Part shown: piece after piece, positions 41,519 through 51,357 of the stretch
How the letters are laid out: every line of letters starts with the position of its first letter
Numbering within the stretch: position 1 is the first letter of the stretch
DNA from: Streptosporangium sp. NBC_01495
GTDB taxonomy: Bacteria; Actinomycetota; Actinomycetes; Streptosporangiales; Streptosporangiaceae
Direction: 5' to 3'
NCBI RefSeq assembly: GCF_036250735.1
Contig: NZ_CP109430.1
Span: 496,001 to 560,000 of the forward strand
DNA: 64,000 bases
Position numbers and translations under genes: made by a program
Notes under the pieces: generated by a model
What the model saw: only the letters and a program-made list of their open reading frames with translations
Databases searched by the model: none
Told to the model about the DNA's origin: nothing

Positions 41519-43081
41519 ATGGGATTGATACGGGATCGCCTCTTGCCGCCCATGCAGGGAAGCGTGGCCTGGGGTTGGCTGGGACCTTTGCTGGTCGCGG
41601 CGTTCGGAGGGGTCCTGCGTTTCGTCAATCTCGGGCGGCCGCACGCGGTCGTGTTCGACGAGACGTACTACGCCAAGGACGCCTGGACGCTGATCAATTA
41701 CGGGGTGGAGCGGGCCTCGCTCGGCACCGTGGAGGACCCGATCGCCGATCGGATGATCATCGCGGGAAAGACCGACTTCCTGGTCAAGTGCACGCCGCCG
41801 GAGGCCGACCCCTGCCCGCTCTACGTGGCCCACCCGCCGCTGGGCAAGTGGATGATCGGCCTGGGCGAGCAGATCTTCGGCATGAACCCCTACGGCTGGC
41901 GGTTCGCCGGTGCGGTGGTCGGGGTGCTGTCGATCCTGATCCTGGCCAGGGTCGCCCGCCGGATGACCCGCTCGACCATGCTGGGCTGCCTGGCCGGGCT
42001 GCTTCTCGCGCTGGACGGGCTCCACCTCGTGCTGTCGCGCACCGCGCTGCTCGACATCTTCCTGATGTTCTGGGTGCTGGCGGCCTTCGCCTGCCTGGTC
42101 GCCGACCGCGACTGGGCGAGGGGACGGCTGGTGGCCTGGTACGAGACCTCGCCGCTCAGCGACCACGGGCCAGGCCTTGGGGCGCGGCCGTGGCGGATCG
42201 CGGCGGGCCTGTGCCTGGGCGCGGCCTGCGCGGTCAAGTGGTCGGGGGTCTTCTTCCTCGTCGCCTTCGCGGTGATGTCGCTGGTCTGGGACGCGGGCGC
42301 CCGCCGGGCGATCGGCCTGCGCAGACCGTACGCGGGGGCGCTGAACAGGGACCTGACCGGCGTCGTGCTGGTGATGGGCCTGCTGCCCGCCGTCACCTAC
42401 ATCGCCTCCTGGACCGGCTGGTTCGCCTCGCCGCTGGGCTGGGGCCGCAACTGGGCCCAGGCGACCTCGCAGGGCCCGGTGTTCTTCGTCTTCGACTCGA
42501 TCCGGTCGTGGCTGAGCTACCAGGTGCAGGTGCTCGGCTACCACACCGGGCTGGACGAGGGGCACAGCTACCAGTCGGCCCCCTGGACCTGGCCCCTCCT
42601 CTCCCGCCCGGTGGCGTTCCACTACCCGCCCGACAAGACCGGATGCGGCGCCGGCAGCTGCGCCGAGGCGGTGCTCGGGGTCGGTACCCCGGTCATCTGG
42701 TACGGGGGCCTGGCCGCCCTCATCGCCATGATCGCCTGGTACGTCGCCACCCGCGACTGGCGGGCCGGAGCCGTGCTCCTCGGCTACGCCGCCGGCTGGC
42801 TCCCCTGGTTCTACTACGCCCTCGCCGACAACCGGACGATGTACCTGTTCTACGCGATCACGATGCTCCCCTTCATGATCCTCGCGCTGACCCTGGCCGC
42901 CGGGCTGATCATCGGGCGGGCGGACGCCGCGCCCAACCGCAGGGCGGTGGGGGCCGCGGTCGTCGGGGCCTTCACTCTCCTCGCGCTGATCAATCTCGGG
43001 TGGCTCTATCCGGTGCTGGTCGCCGAGCTCATCCCGCACTCCCAGTGGTGGGCGCGGATGCTGTTCCGGAGCTGGGTGTGA
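41519..43081 (+). CDS. protein O-mannosyltransferase, copy 2
   Basis: A 520-residue PMT. It has the same FDETYYAKDAW, HPPLGKWMIGLGEQIFGMNP and GYAAGWLPWFYYALADNR motifs as copy 1, and long stretches are identical even in DNA sequence (around 41836-42000 versus complement 39990-40160). It differs in the second loop (YGVERASLGTVEDPIADRM) and N-terminus, where it lacks the ~30-residue tail of copy 1. It probably duplicated in inverted orientation around rsmI, with later gene conversion. The last 53 bases overlap the end of the convergent glycosyltransferase gene. Confidence 0.93.
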   Translation: MGLIRDRLLPPMQGSVAWGWLGPLLVAAFGGVLRFVNLGRPHAVVFDETYYAKDAWTLINYGVERASLGTVEDPIADRMIIAGKTDFLVKCTPPEADPCPLYVAHPPLGKWMIGLGEQIFGMNPYGWRFAGAVVGVLSILILARVARRMTRSTMLGCLAGLLLALDGLHLVLSRTALLDIFLMFWVLAAFACLVADRDWARGRLVAWYETSPLSDHGPGLGARPWRIAAGLCLGAACAVKWSGVFFLVAFAVMSLVWDAGARRAIGLRRPYAGALNRDLTGVVLVMGLLPAVTYIASWTGWFASPLGWGRNWAQATSQGPVFFVFDSIRSWLSYQVQVLGYHTGLDEGHSYQSAPWTWPLLSRPVAFHYPPDKTGCGAGSCAEAVLGVGTPVIWYGGLAALIAMIAWYVATRDWRAGAVLLGYAAGWLPWFYYALADNRTMYLFYAITMLPFMILALTLAAGLIIGRADAAPNRRAVGAAVVGAFTLLALINLGWLYPVLVAELIPHSQWWARMLFRSWV

Positions 43082-44813
43082 CGGGTCCGGGCGTGGCCGG
43101 TCCGGGTGTGGCCGGTCCGGGGTTCGCGGGTCCGGGGGTGATGGGGGCGGTCGCGTCGGAGCCGCTCGCGACGGCGGGCGGCACCGCGGGGCCGATCATG
43201 ACCGGGCCGGTCGTGGCGGGGTCGCCCTCGGCCGGGTCGCCCGTGGCGTCGCCGCTCGTGACGGCGCCCGACGTGATGTCGCCCGTGGCGACGTCGCCGG
43301 GGGTGACGGCGGCGGGCGCGGCGGTGGCGGGCCCGGAGAACCCGTGGCGCAGCGAGATCGCCGCCGCCAGGCAGGCCAGCGGCACCGCGGGCAGCAGATA
43401 GCGGTAGTCGAACTCGGCCGTCGCCGCCGGGGCCAGGATGAGGCCGAACGAGGCCAGCCACGGCAGCAGCACCGGCCCGCCCAGCTTCCGCCAGCGCACC
43501 GCCACCCCGGCCAGCCCGATCAGCAGCAGCACGCCGAGCACGATGCCGGGCAGCCGGACGATCCGCTGGTAGACCTGCAAAAAACCGGCCCACGGGTCGG
43601 TGACGTCGGTGCCGATCACGCGGATCTTGCCCTGGATCGGCGCGGTCCGCAGGCCCGGGTCGTACTTCTGCGCGTCGGTGTCGGTGCTGCCCCGGTACGA
43701 CGACCAGGCGGGAAGGACCTTGGTCTCCGGCAGGAACTCGTACTGCCGGTAGGTGTTGAAGTCGGGGAAGCGCGGCCGGCCCCAGTGGAAGGCGCGGAAG
43801 AAGTCGCCGGCCACGAGGCTGAGATAGTCGAGCGGCTGGGACAGGATGGCCCGCTGGGCGAACGCGCCCGCGGTCTTGTTCGTCTCGGGGGTGAACGTGC
43901 TGCCCACCCCGAAGGCGTGGAAGCGCTGGCCGTTCTGCGCCCACCAGAGGTATTTCTGCCCGGAGAAGCCGCGCTGGCCCGGCGGCGCGCTGATGCACAG
44001 CAGCGCCAGCTCCAGCTCCTCGCGAGGGTCGATCTTCATCTTCCGGCAGTCGGCGAACAGCGCCGTCCGCATGTAGAGGATCGCGCCGTCGCTGTTGGTC
44101 ATCGCGAAGTTGCCGTGCGCGGACGCGAACCAGGCCATGTATCCAGTCACCGGGAGCGCGCACGCGACCACCATGGCCACGATCGTCTTCCAGGCCGTGC
44201 GCTTCACCATCAGGTAGATCACGACCAGCACGAGGATCGGCAGGCCGATCGACCGGGTGAGCGCGGTGAGGGCGAGCAGCAGCCCGATCACCGCGCCGAG
44301 CCGCCAGGACATCCGCCGGTGCCAGAGCACCAGCGTGATCACCCCCACGACCAGCAGCATGAACATCGCGTCGGACATGACCAGGTGTTCGAGCTGGATC
44401 TGGTACGCGTCGAAGAGCACCGGCAGCGCGGCCAGCGTCGCCCCCCAGCCGGGCAGCCGGAACCTGACGCGCAGCAGGGAGTAGATCAGCACCGCGACGC
44501 CCAGGCCCATCAGGTGCTGGACGAAGGCCACCAGGCCGAAGCTGTGCAGCGGCCTCAGCAGCAGGAGCAGGAAGGAGTAACCGTTCGGCCGCAGGGCGCT
44601 GGGCCGGTCGGGGTTCACCGCCCCGGAGACGTACTCGTAGGAGTCGTTGAACCACTGGGCCGGGCCGTACCCGAGCATGGTGACCACACGCAGCAGGAAG
44701 GCCAGCGCGAGGGCACCCACGAAGAGGCGATGCCGGTAGAGGAACGCCCGCAGGCGAGCGACCCGGTCGGGCGGAGGCGCGTCCAGGCGAGGGCGGTCGG
44801 CGACGGTCACCAT
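43029..44813 (-). CDS. polytopic membrane glycosyltransferase-like protein
   Basis: A 594-residue protein from the ATG at 44813. It has about ten hydrophobic segments. Early motifs are YGPAQWFNDSYEYVSGAV and RPNGYSFLLLLLRPL, the acidic loop expected for GT-C fold enzymes using lipid-linked sugars, and LEHLVMSDAMFMLLVVGV. After the last membrane segment (about 495) the tail is a Thr/Pro/Gly/Asp repeat region (PGPATPGPATPGPVTP), unusual for the family and overlapping the mannosyltransferase gene tail-to-tail by 53 bases. The tail may be a recent read-through extension. The sugar donor is unknown. Confidence 0.82.
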   Translation of the reverse strand: MVTVADRPRLDAPPPDRVARLRAFLYRHRLFVGALALAFLLRVVTMLGYGPAQWFNDSYEYVSGAVNPDRPSALRPNGYSFLLLLLRPLHSFGLVAFVQHLMGLGVAVLIYSLLRVRFRLPGWGATLAALPVLFDAYQIQLEHLVMSDAMFMLLVVGVITLVLWHRRMSWRLGAVIGLLLALTALTRSIGLPILVLVVIYLMVKRTAWKTIVAMVVACALPVTGYMAWFASAHGNFAMTNSDGAILYMRTALFADCRKMKIDPREELELALLCISAPPGQRGFSGQKYLWWAQNGQRFHAFGVGSTFTPETNKTAGAFAQRAILSQPLDYLSLVAGDFFRAFHWGRPRFPDFNTYRQYEFLPETKVLPAWSSYRGSTDTDAQKYDPGLRTAPIQGKIRVIGTDVTDPWAGFLQVYQRIVRLPGIVLGVLLLIGLAGVAVRWRKLGGPVLLPWLASFGLILAPAATAEFDYRYLLPAVPLACLAAAISLRHGFSGPATAAPAAVTPGDVATGDITSGAVTSGDATGDPAEGDPATTGPVMIGPAVPPAVASGSDATAPITPGPANPGPATPGPATPGPVTPSSGTASAPTTGSAG

Positions 44814-44914
44814 GCATTACAGGATGCCAGCCGTTTCAGGGAGTTGACCCGGGCAGGGGACTGTAGAGGGCATCATGGTGAGATTGGTTTGTGCAGTGAG
44901 TGAAGGGTTGAGAC

Positions 44915-46186
44915 GTGGAACTGACCGTGGTCATGCCTTGCTTGAACGAGGCGGAGACCGTGGAGACCTGCGTACGCAAGGCGCTCGCCTGCATGCGGGA
45001 GCACGGGATCGACGGGGAAGTCCTGATCGCCGACAACGGCAGCACGGACGGCTCACAGCAGCTCGCGCGCGAGGCCGGAGCCCGGGTCGTGCACGTCGAC
45101 GCCAAGGGATACGGCAACGCGCTGATGGGGGGGATCCGCGCGGCGCGCGGCCGTTACGTCATCATGGGCGACGCGGACGACTCCTACGACTTCACCGCCC
45201 TGCTGCCGTTCGTCGAGCAGCTCCGTGACGGTGCCGACCTGGTGATGGGCAACCGGTTCAAGGGCGGCATCGCGCCGGGCGCCATGCCCCCGCTCCACCG
45301 CTACCTGGGCAACCCGGTGCTCTCCTTCATCGGCCGCCTGTTCTTCCCCAGCGCGATCGGCGACTTCCACTGCGGGCTGCGCGGCTTCCGGCGCGACTCC
45401 ATCCTCAAGCTCGGCCTGCAGACCGGCGGCATGGAGTTCGCCAGCGAGATGGTGGTCCGCTCGACGCTGTCCGGGCTGGACGTGCGCGAGGTGCCCACCA
45501 CGCTGTCGCCCGACGGCCGCTCCCGCCCGCCGCACCTGCGCTCCTGGCGTGACGGCTGGCGCCACCTGCGCTTCCTGATGCTCTACAGCCCGCGCTGGCT
45601 GTTCTTCATCCCCGGCCTGGTCCTGATGACCCTCGGCCTGGTCGCGGGCGCCGCCCTGACCTTCGGCCCGGTCTACATCGGCAAGCTCGCCTTCGACGTC
45701 GACACCCTGGTCGGCGCCTCGGCCATGGTGGTGATCGGCTTCCAGGCGTCCCTGTTCGCCCTGTTCACCAAGGTGTACGCGGCCGAGGAGGGCTTCCTTC
45801 CCGAGGACAGGAGGGTGCGCAAGCTCGTCGACATCGTGAGCCTGGAGAGGGGCCTGATCGTCGGCGGCCTGCTGGCCCTGGGCGGTCTGGGCGGCCTGGT
45901 CGCCTCGCTGGTCCACTGGCAGACGCGCAGCTTCGGCCCGCTGATCCCCTCGGAGTCGCTGCGCATCGTCGTGCCCTCGGCCACCGCGCTGATCGTGAGC
46001 TTCCAGACGATCTTCGCGGCGCTGTTCATCAGCATTCTCGGCATCCGCCGTACCAAGGAGACGCCCATCGACGTGGCCGCCTCCGCCGCCGAGGAGGCCG
46101 CCGAGGCCGTCAGCCGCGCCGCCGCGGGCGAGCCGGTGGCCACCCCCGCCGACGGTGCCGCGCCGGTGTCGTCGCAGCTGCCCTGA
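44915..46186 (+). CDS. family 2 glycosyltransferase with membrane C-terminus
   Basis: A 423-residue protein with GTG start. The N-terminal GT-A domain has LTVVMPCLNEAETVETCVRK, LIADNGSTDGSQQLAREAG and the DxD-like GDADDSYDFTALLPF. FHCGLRGFRRDSILKLGL follows. The C-terminal ~200 residues have four hydrophobic segments and a basic/Ala-rich tail. This resembles polyprenyl-phosphate glucose/mannose synthases, which would provide the lipid donor for the GT-C enzymes encoded beside it. That link fits the mannosyltransferases but is inference. Confidence 0.9.
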   Translation: MELTVVMPCLNEAETVETCVRKALACMREHGIDGEVLIADNGSTDGSQQLAREAGARVVHVDAKGYGNALMGGIRAARGRYVIMGDADDSYDFTALLPFVEQLRDGADLVMGNRFKGGIAPGAMPPLHRYLGNPVLSFIGRLFFPSAIGDFHCGLRGFRRDSILKLGLQTGGMEFASEMVVRSTLSGLDVREVPTTLSPDGRSRPPHLRSWRDGWRHLRFLMLYSPRWLFFIPGLVLMTLGLVAGAALTFGPVYIGKLAFDVDTLVGASAMVVIGFQASLFALFTKVYAAEEGFLPEDRRVRKLVDIVSLERGLIVGGLLALGGLGGLVASLVHWQTRSFGPLIPSESLRIVVPSATALIVSFQTIFAALFISILGIRRTKETPIDVAASAAEEAAEAVSRAAAGEPVATPADGAAPVSSQLP

Positions 46187-46198
46187 GCGTCACGGCGG

Positions 46199-46217
46199 CC
46201 CGGGGTGGGACCCCGGG
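46199..46217 (+). terminator. hairpin after the glycosyltransferase gene
   Basis: Arms CCCGGGGT (46199-46206) and ACCCCGGG (46210-46217) around GGG, directly after the gene and before metG. Confidence 0.6.
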
Positions 46218-46283
46218 AAACGGAAGGCCCCGGAGAAGGGTGACAGCACCAAGGCCCGGGGTCGCGTCCCTTAGGCTTGCACC

Positions 46284-48065
46284 ATGTCCCAGCACATCCT
46301 GACCGCGGTCGCCTGGCCCTACGCCAACGGCCCTCGCCACATCGGGCACGTCTCCGGATTCGGCGTGCCGTCCGACGTCTTCAGCCGCTACCAGCGGATG
46401 GCGGGCAACAAGGTCCTCATGGTGAGCGGGACCGACGAGCACGGCACCCCGATCCAGGTCCAGGCCGACAAGGAGGGCCTCACCGCCCGAGAGCTCGCCG
46501 ACCGCTACAACAGGGTGATCGTCGAGGACCTCCAGGCGCTGGGGCTCTCCTACGACCTGTTCACCCGGACCACCACGGAAAACCACTACGCGGTCACGCA
46601 GGAGATCTTCAAGGGACTCCACGACAACGGCTATATCTTCCCCCAGACCACGATGGGCGCCATCTCGCCCTCCACCGGGCGTACCCTGCCCGACCGCTAC
46701 ATCGAGGGCACCTGCCCGATCTGCGCCTACGAGAGCGCCCGCGGCGACCAGTGTGACAACTGCGGCAACCAGCTCGACCCGATCCAGCTGATCAATCCGG
46801 TGAGCAAGGTCAACGGCGAGACGCCGGTCTTCGTGGAGACCGAGCACTTCATGCTCGACCTGCCCGCGTTCGCCGAGGTCCTGGCGTCTTGGCTGCGCTC
46901 CAAGGAGGGCGACTGGCGGCCCAACGTGCTGAAGTTCGCCCTCAACATGCTCGGCGACATGCACCCCCGCGCGATCAGCCGCGACCTCGACTGGGGCGTG
47001 CCGATCCCGCTGGAGGGCTGGAACGACCAGGCCAACAAGCGGCTCTACGTCTGGTTCGACGCGGTCATCGGCTATCTCAGCGCCTCCATCGAGTGGGCCC
47101 GCCGCTCCGGCGACCCCGAGGCCTGGCGTCAGTGGTGGCAGGACCCCGAGGCCCTGGGCTACTACTTCATGGGCAAGGACAACATCGTCTTCCACGCGGA
47201 GATCTGGCCGGCGATGCTGCTCGGCTACAACGGCCAGGGGGCCCGTGATGGCGAGCCGGGCTCCCTCGGCGCGCTGAACCTGCCCTCCGAGGTCGTCTCC
47301 AGCGAGTTCCTGACGATGGAGGGGCGCAAGTTCTCCTCCTCCCGCTCGGTGGTCATCTACGTGCGCGACTTCCTGGAGCGCTACGACGCCGACGCGCTGC
47401 GCTACTACATCGCCGTGGCGGGCCCGGAGAACCAGGACACCGACTTCACCTGGTCGGAGTTCCTCAACCGCAACAACGGTGAGCTGGTGGCGGCCTGGGG
47501 CAACCTGGTGAACCGCTCGATCTCGATGGCCGCCAAGAACTTCGGGGTCATCCCCGAGGCGGGCGAGTTCACCGACGCCGACCGCGCCATGCTGGAGCGC
47601 AGCCGAGGGGCCTTCCCGAAGGTCGCCGCCGAGCTCCAGCACTGCCGCTTCAAGAACGCGACGAACGAGGCGTTCGAGGTCATCCGCGAGGCCAACCGAT
47701 ACCTGGCCGAGCAGGAGCCCTGGAAGATCAAGGACGACCCCGCGCGGGTGAAGACCATCCTGCACGTCGCCCTCCAGGTCGTGGACGACGCCAAGACGCT
47801 GCTGACCCCGATCCTGCCCAACTCCTCCAACAAGATCTACGCGATGCTCGGCGGCACCGGCGTCTGGTCGGGCATGCCGGAGATCCAGGAGGTCACCGAC
47901 GACGACGGCCGGACCTACCCGATCATCACCGGCTCCTACGACGGCGCCGCGCGCTGGGAGCCGTTCCCGATCCGGGTGGGCTTCCCGCTGGCCCCGCCGA
48001 CCCCGCTGTTCGTCAAGCTGGACCCCAAGATCGTCGAGGAGGAGCTGGCCCGCCTGGCCGAGTAG
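46284..48065 (+). CDS. metG: methionyl-tRNA synthetase
   Basis: A 593-residue class I aminoacyl-tRNA synthetase. HIGH motif at residues 19-22 ([11 protein letters not shown]). The zinc knuckle CPIC...CDNC is at C144, C147, C157, C160. The KMSKS equivalent is KFSSSR at 349-354. TDEHG and the anticodon-binding helices ([31 protein letters not shown]) are present. It charges initiator and elongator tRNA-Met. It lies between the glycosyltransferase and tatD genes, as in mycobacteria. No C-terminal dimerisation domain is present. Confidence 0.96.
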   Translation: MSQHILTAVAWPYANGPRHIGHVSGFGVPSDVFSRYQRMAGNKVLMVSGTDEHGTPIQVQADKEGLTARELADRYNRVIVEDLQALGLSYDLFTRTTTENHYAVTQEIFKGLHDNGYIFPQTTMGAISPSTGRTLPDRYIEGTCPICAYESARGDQCDNCGNQLDPIQLINPVSKVNGETPVFVETEHFMLDLPAFAEVLASWLRSKEGDWRPNVLKFALNMLGDMHPRAISRDLDWGVPIPLEGWNDQANKRLYVWFDAVIGYLSASIEWARRSGDPEAWRQWWQDPEALGYYFMGKDNIVFHAEIWPAMLLGYNGQGARDGEPGSLGALNLPSEVVSSEFLTMEGRKFSSSRSVVIYVRDFLERYDADALRYYIAVAGPENQDTDFTWSEFLNRNNGELVAAWGNLVNRSISMAAKNFGVIPEAGEFTDADRAMLERSRGAFPKVAAELQHCRFKNATNEAFEVIREANRYLAEQEPWKIKDDPARVKTILHVALQVVDDAKTLLTPILPNSSNKIYAMLGGTGVWSGMPEIQEVTDDDGRTYPIITGSYDGAARWEPFPIRVGFPLAPPTPLFVKLDPKIVEEELARLAE

Positions 48066-48072
48066 GACGATC

Positions 48073-48108
48073 GCGGCCCGCGCCCGCCCGGTGCCGGGCG
48101 CGGGCCGC
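48073..48108 (+). terminator. hairpin between metG and tatD
   Basis: Perfect 14-base arms GCGGCCCGCGCCCG (48073-48086) and CGGGCGCGGGCCGC (48095-48108). It lies eight bases after the metG stop. tatD then likely has its own promoter or depends on read-through. Confidence 0.75.
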
Positions 48109-48134
48109 ACCTGCTTCTCGGTAGGTTGGACGCC

Positions 48135-48995
48135 GTGAGCACGCCGAATCTTCCCGCCGCGCCCAGACCTCTGCCGGCAGAGGTGTTCGACAGCCACTGC
48201 CACCTGGACATCATGGTGGGCAACCGCCAGGCGTCCTCGGGGGACCCGGTGGCCCAGGCCGCGCAGGCGGCCAGGACGAGCGTCGAGGGCATCCTCGACG
48301 AGGCCCGTGCCGTCGGCGTGACGCGGCTCGTCACGATCGGCTACGACCTGCCGTCCTCGCGCTGGAACGCCGAGACGGCCGCCCTCCACGCGGACGTCTA
48401 CGCCGGGGTGGCCATCCACCCCAACGAGGCGCACGCCTCGACGCCGGAGACCCTCGCCGAGATCGAGCGGCTGGCCCGCCTGCCGCACGTCAGGGCGGTG
48501 GGGGAGACCGGGCTCGACTACTACCGCGACTGGGCGTCGAAGGACGACCAGCACGCCAGCTTCCGCGCGCACATCGAGATCGCCAAGCGGACCGGCAAGG
48601 CCCTGGTGATCCACGACCGCGAGGCCCACGACGACGTGCTGCGCGTGCTGGCCGAGGAGGGCGCTCCCGAGGTCGTGGTGTTCCACAGCTTCTCCGGTGA
48701 CGCGGGAATGGCGAAACAGTGCACAGATGCCGGATATTTCATGTCATTTTCCGGTCCGGTTACCTACAAGAACGCCGCCTACCTCCGTGAGGCCGCGCGG
48801 GTCGCGCCGAAGGAGCTGATCCTCGTCGAGACCGACGCGCCCTACCTGCCGCCCACCCCCCACCGGGGCAAGCCCAACGCGCCCTACCTCATACCGCTCA
48901 CGCTGCGCTGCCTCGCCGAGGTCAGGGGGGCCGACCTCACCGAGCTCGCCACCGCCGTCAGCGCCAACGGGGAGACCGTCTTCGGCTCCTGGTGA
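48135..48995 (+). CDS. tatD: TatD family DNase
   Basis: About 286 residues from the GTG at 48135 (MSTPNLPAAP); a TTG three codons upstream is less likely. Metal ligands are H21 and H23 (FDSHCHLD), the Glu in VGETGLDYYR, His in VIHDREA, His in VVFHSFSGD and Asp in VETDAPYLPP. TatD proteins are Mg-dependent 3'-5' exonucleases. The conserved metG-tatD order supports the call. It is full length. Confidence 0.94.
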   Translation: MSTPNLPAAPRPLPAEVFDSHCHLDIMVGNRQASSGDPVAQAAQAARTSVEGILDEARAVGVTRLVTIGYDLPSSRWNAETAALHADVYAGVAIHPNEAHASTPETLAEIERLARLPHVRAVGETGLDYYRDWASKDDQHASFRAHIEIAKRTGKALVIHDREAHDDVLRVLAEEGAPEVVVFHSFSGDAGMAKQCTDAGYFMSFSGPVTYKNAAYLREAARVAPKELILVETDAPYLPPTPHRGKPNAPYLIPLTLRCLAEVRGADLTELATAVSANGETVFGSW

Positions 48996-49296
48996 CCGGG
49001 GCTCGGCTCCCGCGTACGGCGGGACCCGGGATCCGTGCGGTCCCGGCCCACGGCGAGGTCGGGAGTGCCTACCCACGGCGAGGCCGAAACCGGGAATCTC
49101 GGCTCGGGGCGGGACCGGTCCGGGAGGCTTGGCCCATGGCGAGGTCGGGAGTGCCTACCTGCGACGCGCGCGTCACAGTCGGTCCCGCCGTTCGGTAAGG
49201 CCATCGGCCACTGGCAGGGAACAGCGCGCGGACGTACCTTGAGTGGGCGGCGGCTCTTGCCGCGCTCCCAGGGTTCTCGGATGAGGTGACCTGGCA
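48996..49296. repeat. gene-free stretch with dispersed-repeat copy A
   Basis: This ~300-base gap contains two partial internal repeats (GGCGAGGTCGGGAGTGCCTA near 49050 and again at 49138) and GGGAATCTCGGCTCGGGGCG near 49092. Most of that block recurs at 51950-52040. A near-palindrome GCGACGCGCGCGTCAC lies near 49162. The only other signal is the GAGGTGA ribosome site of the next gene. Confidence 0.7.
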
Positions 49297-49818
49297 ATGG
49301 AACATCGATACCCGAATCACATCACGGAGTTACGGGCTCGGACCGAGGCCGGCGACAAGAACGCGGCAGGACGGTTAGGAGAACTGCTCGCCAAGAGCGG
49401 CGACAGGGAAGGCGCGCTGCGGGTGTGGGCCGAAGCCTATGGCGACTCCCGACCCACGACGAGGCGGCTGGCTGAGTTGAAGGTCGAGGACGGCGACTTG
49501 GACGATGCGGTGTCGACATGGAAGTTCTCGGACATCGTGTGGCAGAACCCGGAAGGTCTTCATCAGGAGTACCTGAACACCCTGGATCACGAAGACCGGA
49601 TGGAGGCTGAATACTGTGACCCCGAGGACTGGGGGTTCATGGAGGCCGAGAAGTTGACGTGGATGCTGGCCAACCGGGGGGATGAGGAGGCGATCGCGGA
49701 CCTGCGGTCCCGGGTCGCTGCCGGTATCTTCCCCGCGAAGCTGCTGGCTGACTGTGAAGAACGCCATCGCCGCAGAAAGGAAGCGGCGGGGCAACCCCAA
49801 AGCCCTGCTGAGAAGTGA
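49297..49818 (+). CDS. TPR/SEL1-like uncharacterised protein
   Basis: A 173-residue soluble protein. The sequence KNAAGRLGELLAKSGDREGALRVWAEAYGD is a recognisable TPR/SEL1-like helix pair. A second acidic part follows (LNTLDHEDRMEAEYCDPEDW, MLANRGDEEAIADLRSRVAAG). It starts at an ATG with GAGGTGACC upstream. Codon bias is weaker than in the flanking housekeeping genes, which fits an acquired gene. There is no domain that suggests activity. It sits alone in the repeat-rich insert between tatD and ksgA. Confidence 0.75.
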   Translation: MEHRYPNHITELRARTEAGDKNAAGRLGELLAKSGDREGALRVWAEAYGDSRPTTRRLAELKVEDGDLDDAVSTWKFSDIVWQNPEGLHQEYLNTLDHEDRMEAEYCDPEDWGFMEAEKLTWMLANRGDEEAIADLRSRVAAGIFPAKLLADCEERHRRRKEAAGQPQSPAEK

Positions 49819-50706
49819 CCTTCGGCCGATGTGAAGGCCACACCCGGCATTGAGGTCGTACCGGTCGATGACGATCAGGAGCACGCCGCGCCCGGGGCCC
49901 GGAGTCGCTACGGGGCAGGCGTCCCGCGCGGGATCCAGCGAACCTGGCCGCCCGGCAGCGCTCTCGCCATCTGGAGCCACCCGCTAACGGGACTTTTCGT
50001 TCGGATGCTCGTCATGCCCCCAGAAAGCCCAGAGTTCGCGTGAACCCAAGGGTTGACGCTGGACCGCTGGGGTGGCCTGGGAGGTTATACGCCCTTGGGT
50101 TCACCGGAACCCAAGGCCGTTCATGGCCAGCCGGTACCAGGCGGTGCTCATGACAAGGCGACGGCGGCCGGCCCGGCCCGGCGAGTGGCTGGGACGCCTG
50201 AGCTGGTGTACGGAGCCGACCCCCGCGTGAGCAGGCGTTCTTTGTCAGGGCAACGCTCGACACCGGACCAAGGCGTCCATGGGCAGGCCGGCCACGCGCC
50301 TCCTCGTCTTCACCACCACTACAAAAACCTCAACGAAGAGGAAAAGGCTTCACCGATCCCGAGATCCCTTCAACTGCCTTGGTTATGTCGGTGAGAAGCA
50401 GAGCCGAATATTGCTGACTGGCTCACTTGATCGAATCGTTCGGGAAGCCGTGTCGGTGAGTTTGGGAGCCACCTCGATAGCTTGGCCTGCCCGATGGCAG
50501 TCCCTGGCCTTACTCCATAGGTGCCGACCCCGCTGTCGACGAAGCCCCAGGTCCAGGTGGAGCGGCCTGAGCGGAGCGAGGGACAACTGCCTGGGGCTTG
50601 AGGACTATCGCTCGGAAAAAGCGCGCGCGTGTTCCGGCTTCAGGCCGAGGATCTCGTCTCGGCGTCCGCCAACCGCTCACCCGCGTTCTGCGGGTGGGTC
50701 GGCCGG
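49819..50706. other. 888-base gene-free stretch with an inverted repeat
   Basis: No convincing coding region is seen; base composition is less G/C-rich than elsewhere. An inverted repeat GTGAACCCAAGGG (50040-50052) / CCCTTGGGTTCAC (50092-50104) with a third partial copy (GAACCCAAGG, 50107-50116) stands out. Near 50595 lies CTTGAGGACTATCGCT, which is repeated in inverse orientation near 51520. It is probably decayed acquired DNA. Confidence 0.6.
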
Positions 50707-51357
50707 CTAAGGGCTGGTCGGCGGGGCGACGACCAACTCGGTGTCCGGGTCGTGGTCGATCTGCGGAGGGCCAGCGACGATCATGGTGGCTCGGGCCCAC
50801 GGCTGTTCTCGCAGCAGGAACGGCAGTTCCTCCAGCAGCCAGTTCGCCACGTGCTCCAACTGCTCGGGGGAGTCACCGTCGCGGACGACCAACAGGCGCC
50901 CTTGCTCGTCGAGGTCACCCTGCATCCATACCGAGGCGTCCAACCAGGGGGCGAGCTTTTCGCGGATGACGCCGGTGCCCTCGACCCAAATGAAGTCGGC
51001 ACCGGCGGGGATGGTGATCGATCCGGGCCGGTCGTGGGTGATCCAGGCATCGGGGCGGAAGTCCACCGCCTCACCCCGGTGCAGGGGTCGCAGGATGTTC
51101 TCGGCGAGCACGGCGCCCCAGTCGAAGTAGGCGTGGTTCCAGGCGATGTCGTCGGTGTGCACGATGGCGGAGTTGGGCACCAGCTTGCGTAGCCGCTCGG
51201 CCAGGGTCGTCTTGCCGGCGCCGCCCCGGCCGTCGATCGCGATCACCCGCGGACGTCCGGTGACGTCGGGTGATGCGTCGCGCAGCTGCCGGACGGCGTC
51301 GAGCACGGTCACCACCCGCCAGCCGACGGCCTCGGTCTCGCCTGCATGTAGACGCAT
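50707..51357 (-). CDS. P-loop kinase, uridine kinase-like
   Basis: About 216 residues from the ATG at 51357 (MRLHAGETEAVGWRVVTVLD); the frame is open to 51501 but without coding bias. Walker A is DGRGGAGKTTLAERL (residues 42-56). VHTDDIAWNHAYFDWG follows, matching the substrate-binding DDF-like region of uridine kinases, and VEGTGVIREKLAPWLDASVW is the Walker B-like part. It may phosphorylate a nucleoside or small metabolite. Isolated, leftward and flanked by short inverted repeats, it may have been acquired as a cassette. Confidence 0.8.
   Translation of the reverse strand: MRLHAGETEAVGWRVVTVLDAVRQLRDASPDVTGRPRVIAIDGRGGAGKTTLAERLRKLVPNSAIVHTDDIAWNHAYFDWGAVLAENILRPLHRGEAVDFRPDAWITHDRPGSITIPAGADFIWVEGTGVIREKLAPWLDASVWMQGDLDEQGRLLVVRDGDSPEQLEHVANWLLEELPFLLREQPWARATMIVAGPPQIDHDPDTELVVAPPTSP

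Noticed and set aside
38929..43081. Inverted PMT genes considered as a composite transposon
   Set aside because: The repeated part is the coding sequence itself with no transposase or terminal repeats, and rsmI in the middle is in its conserved genomic position.
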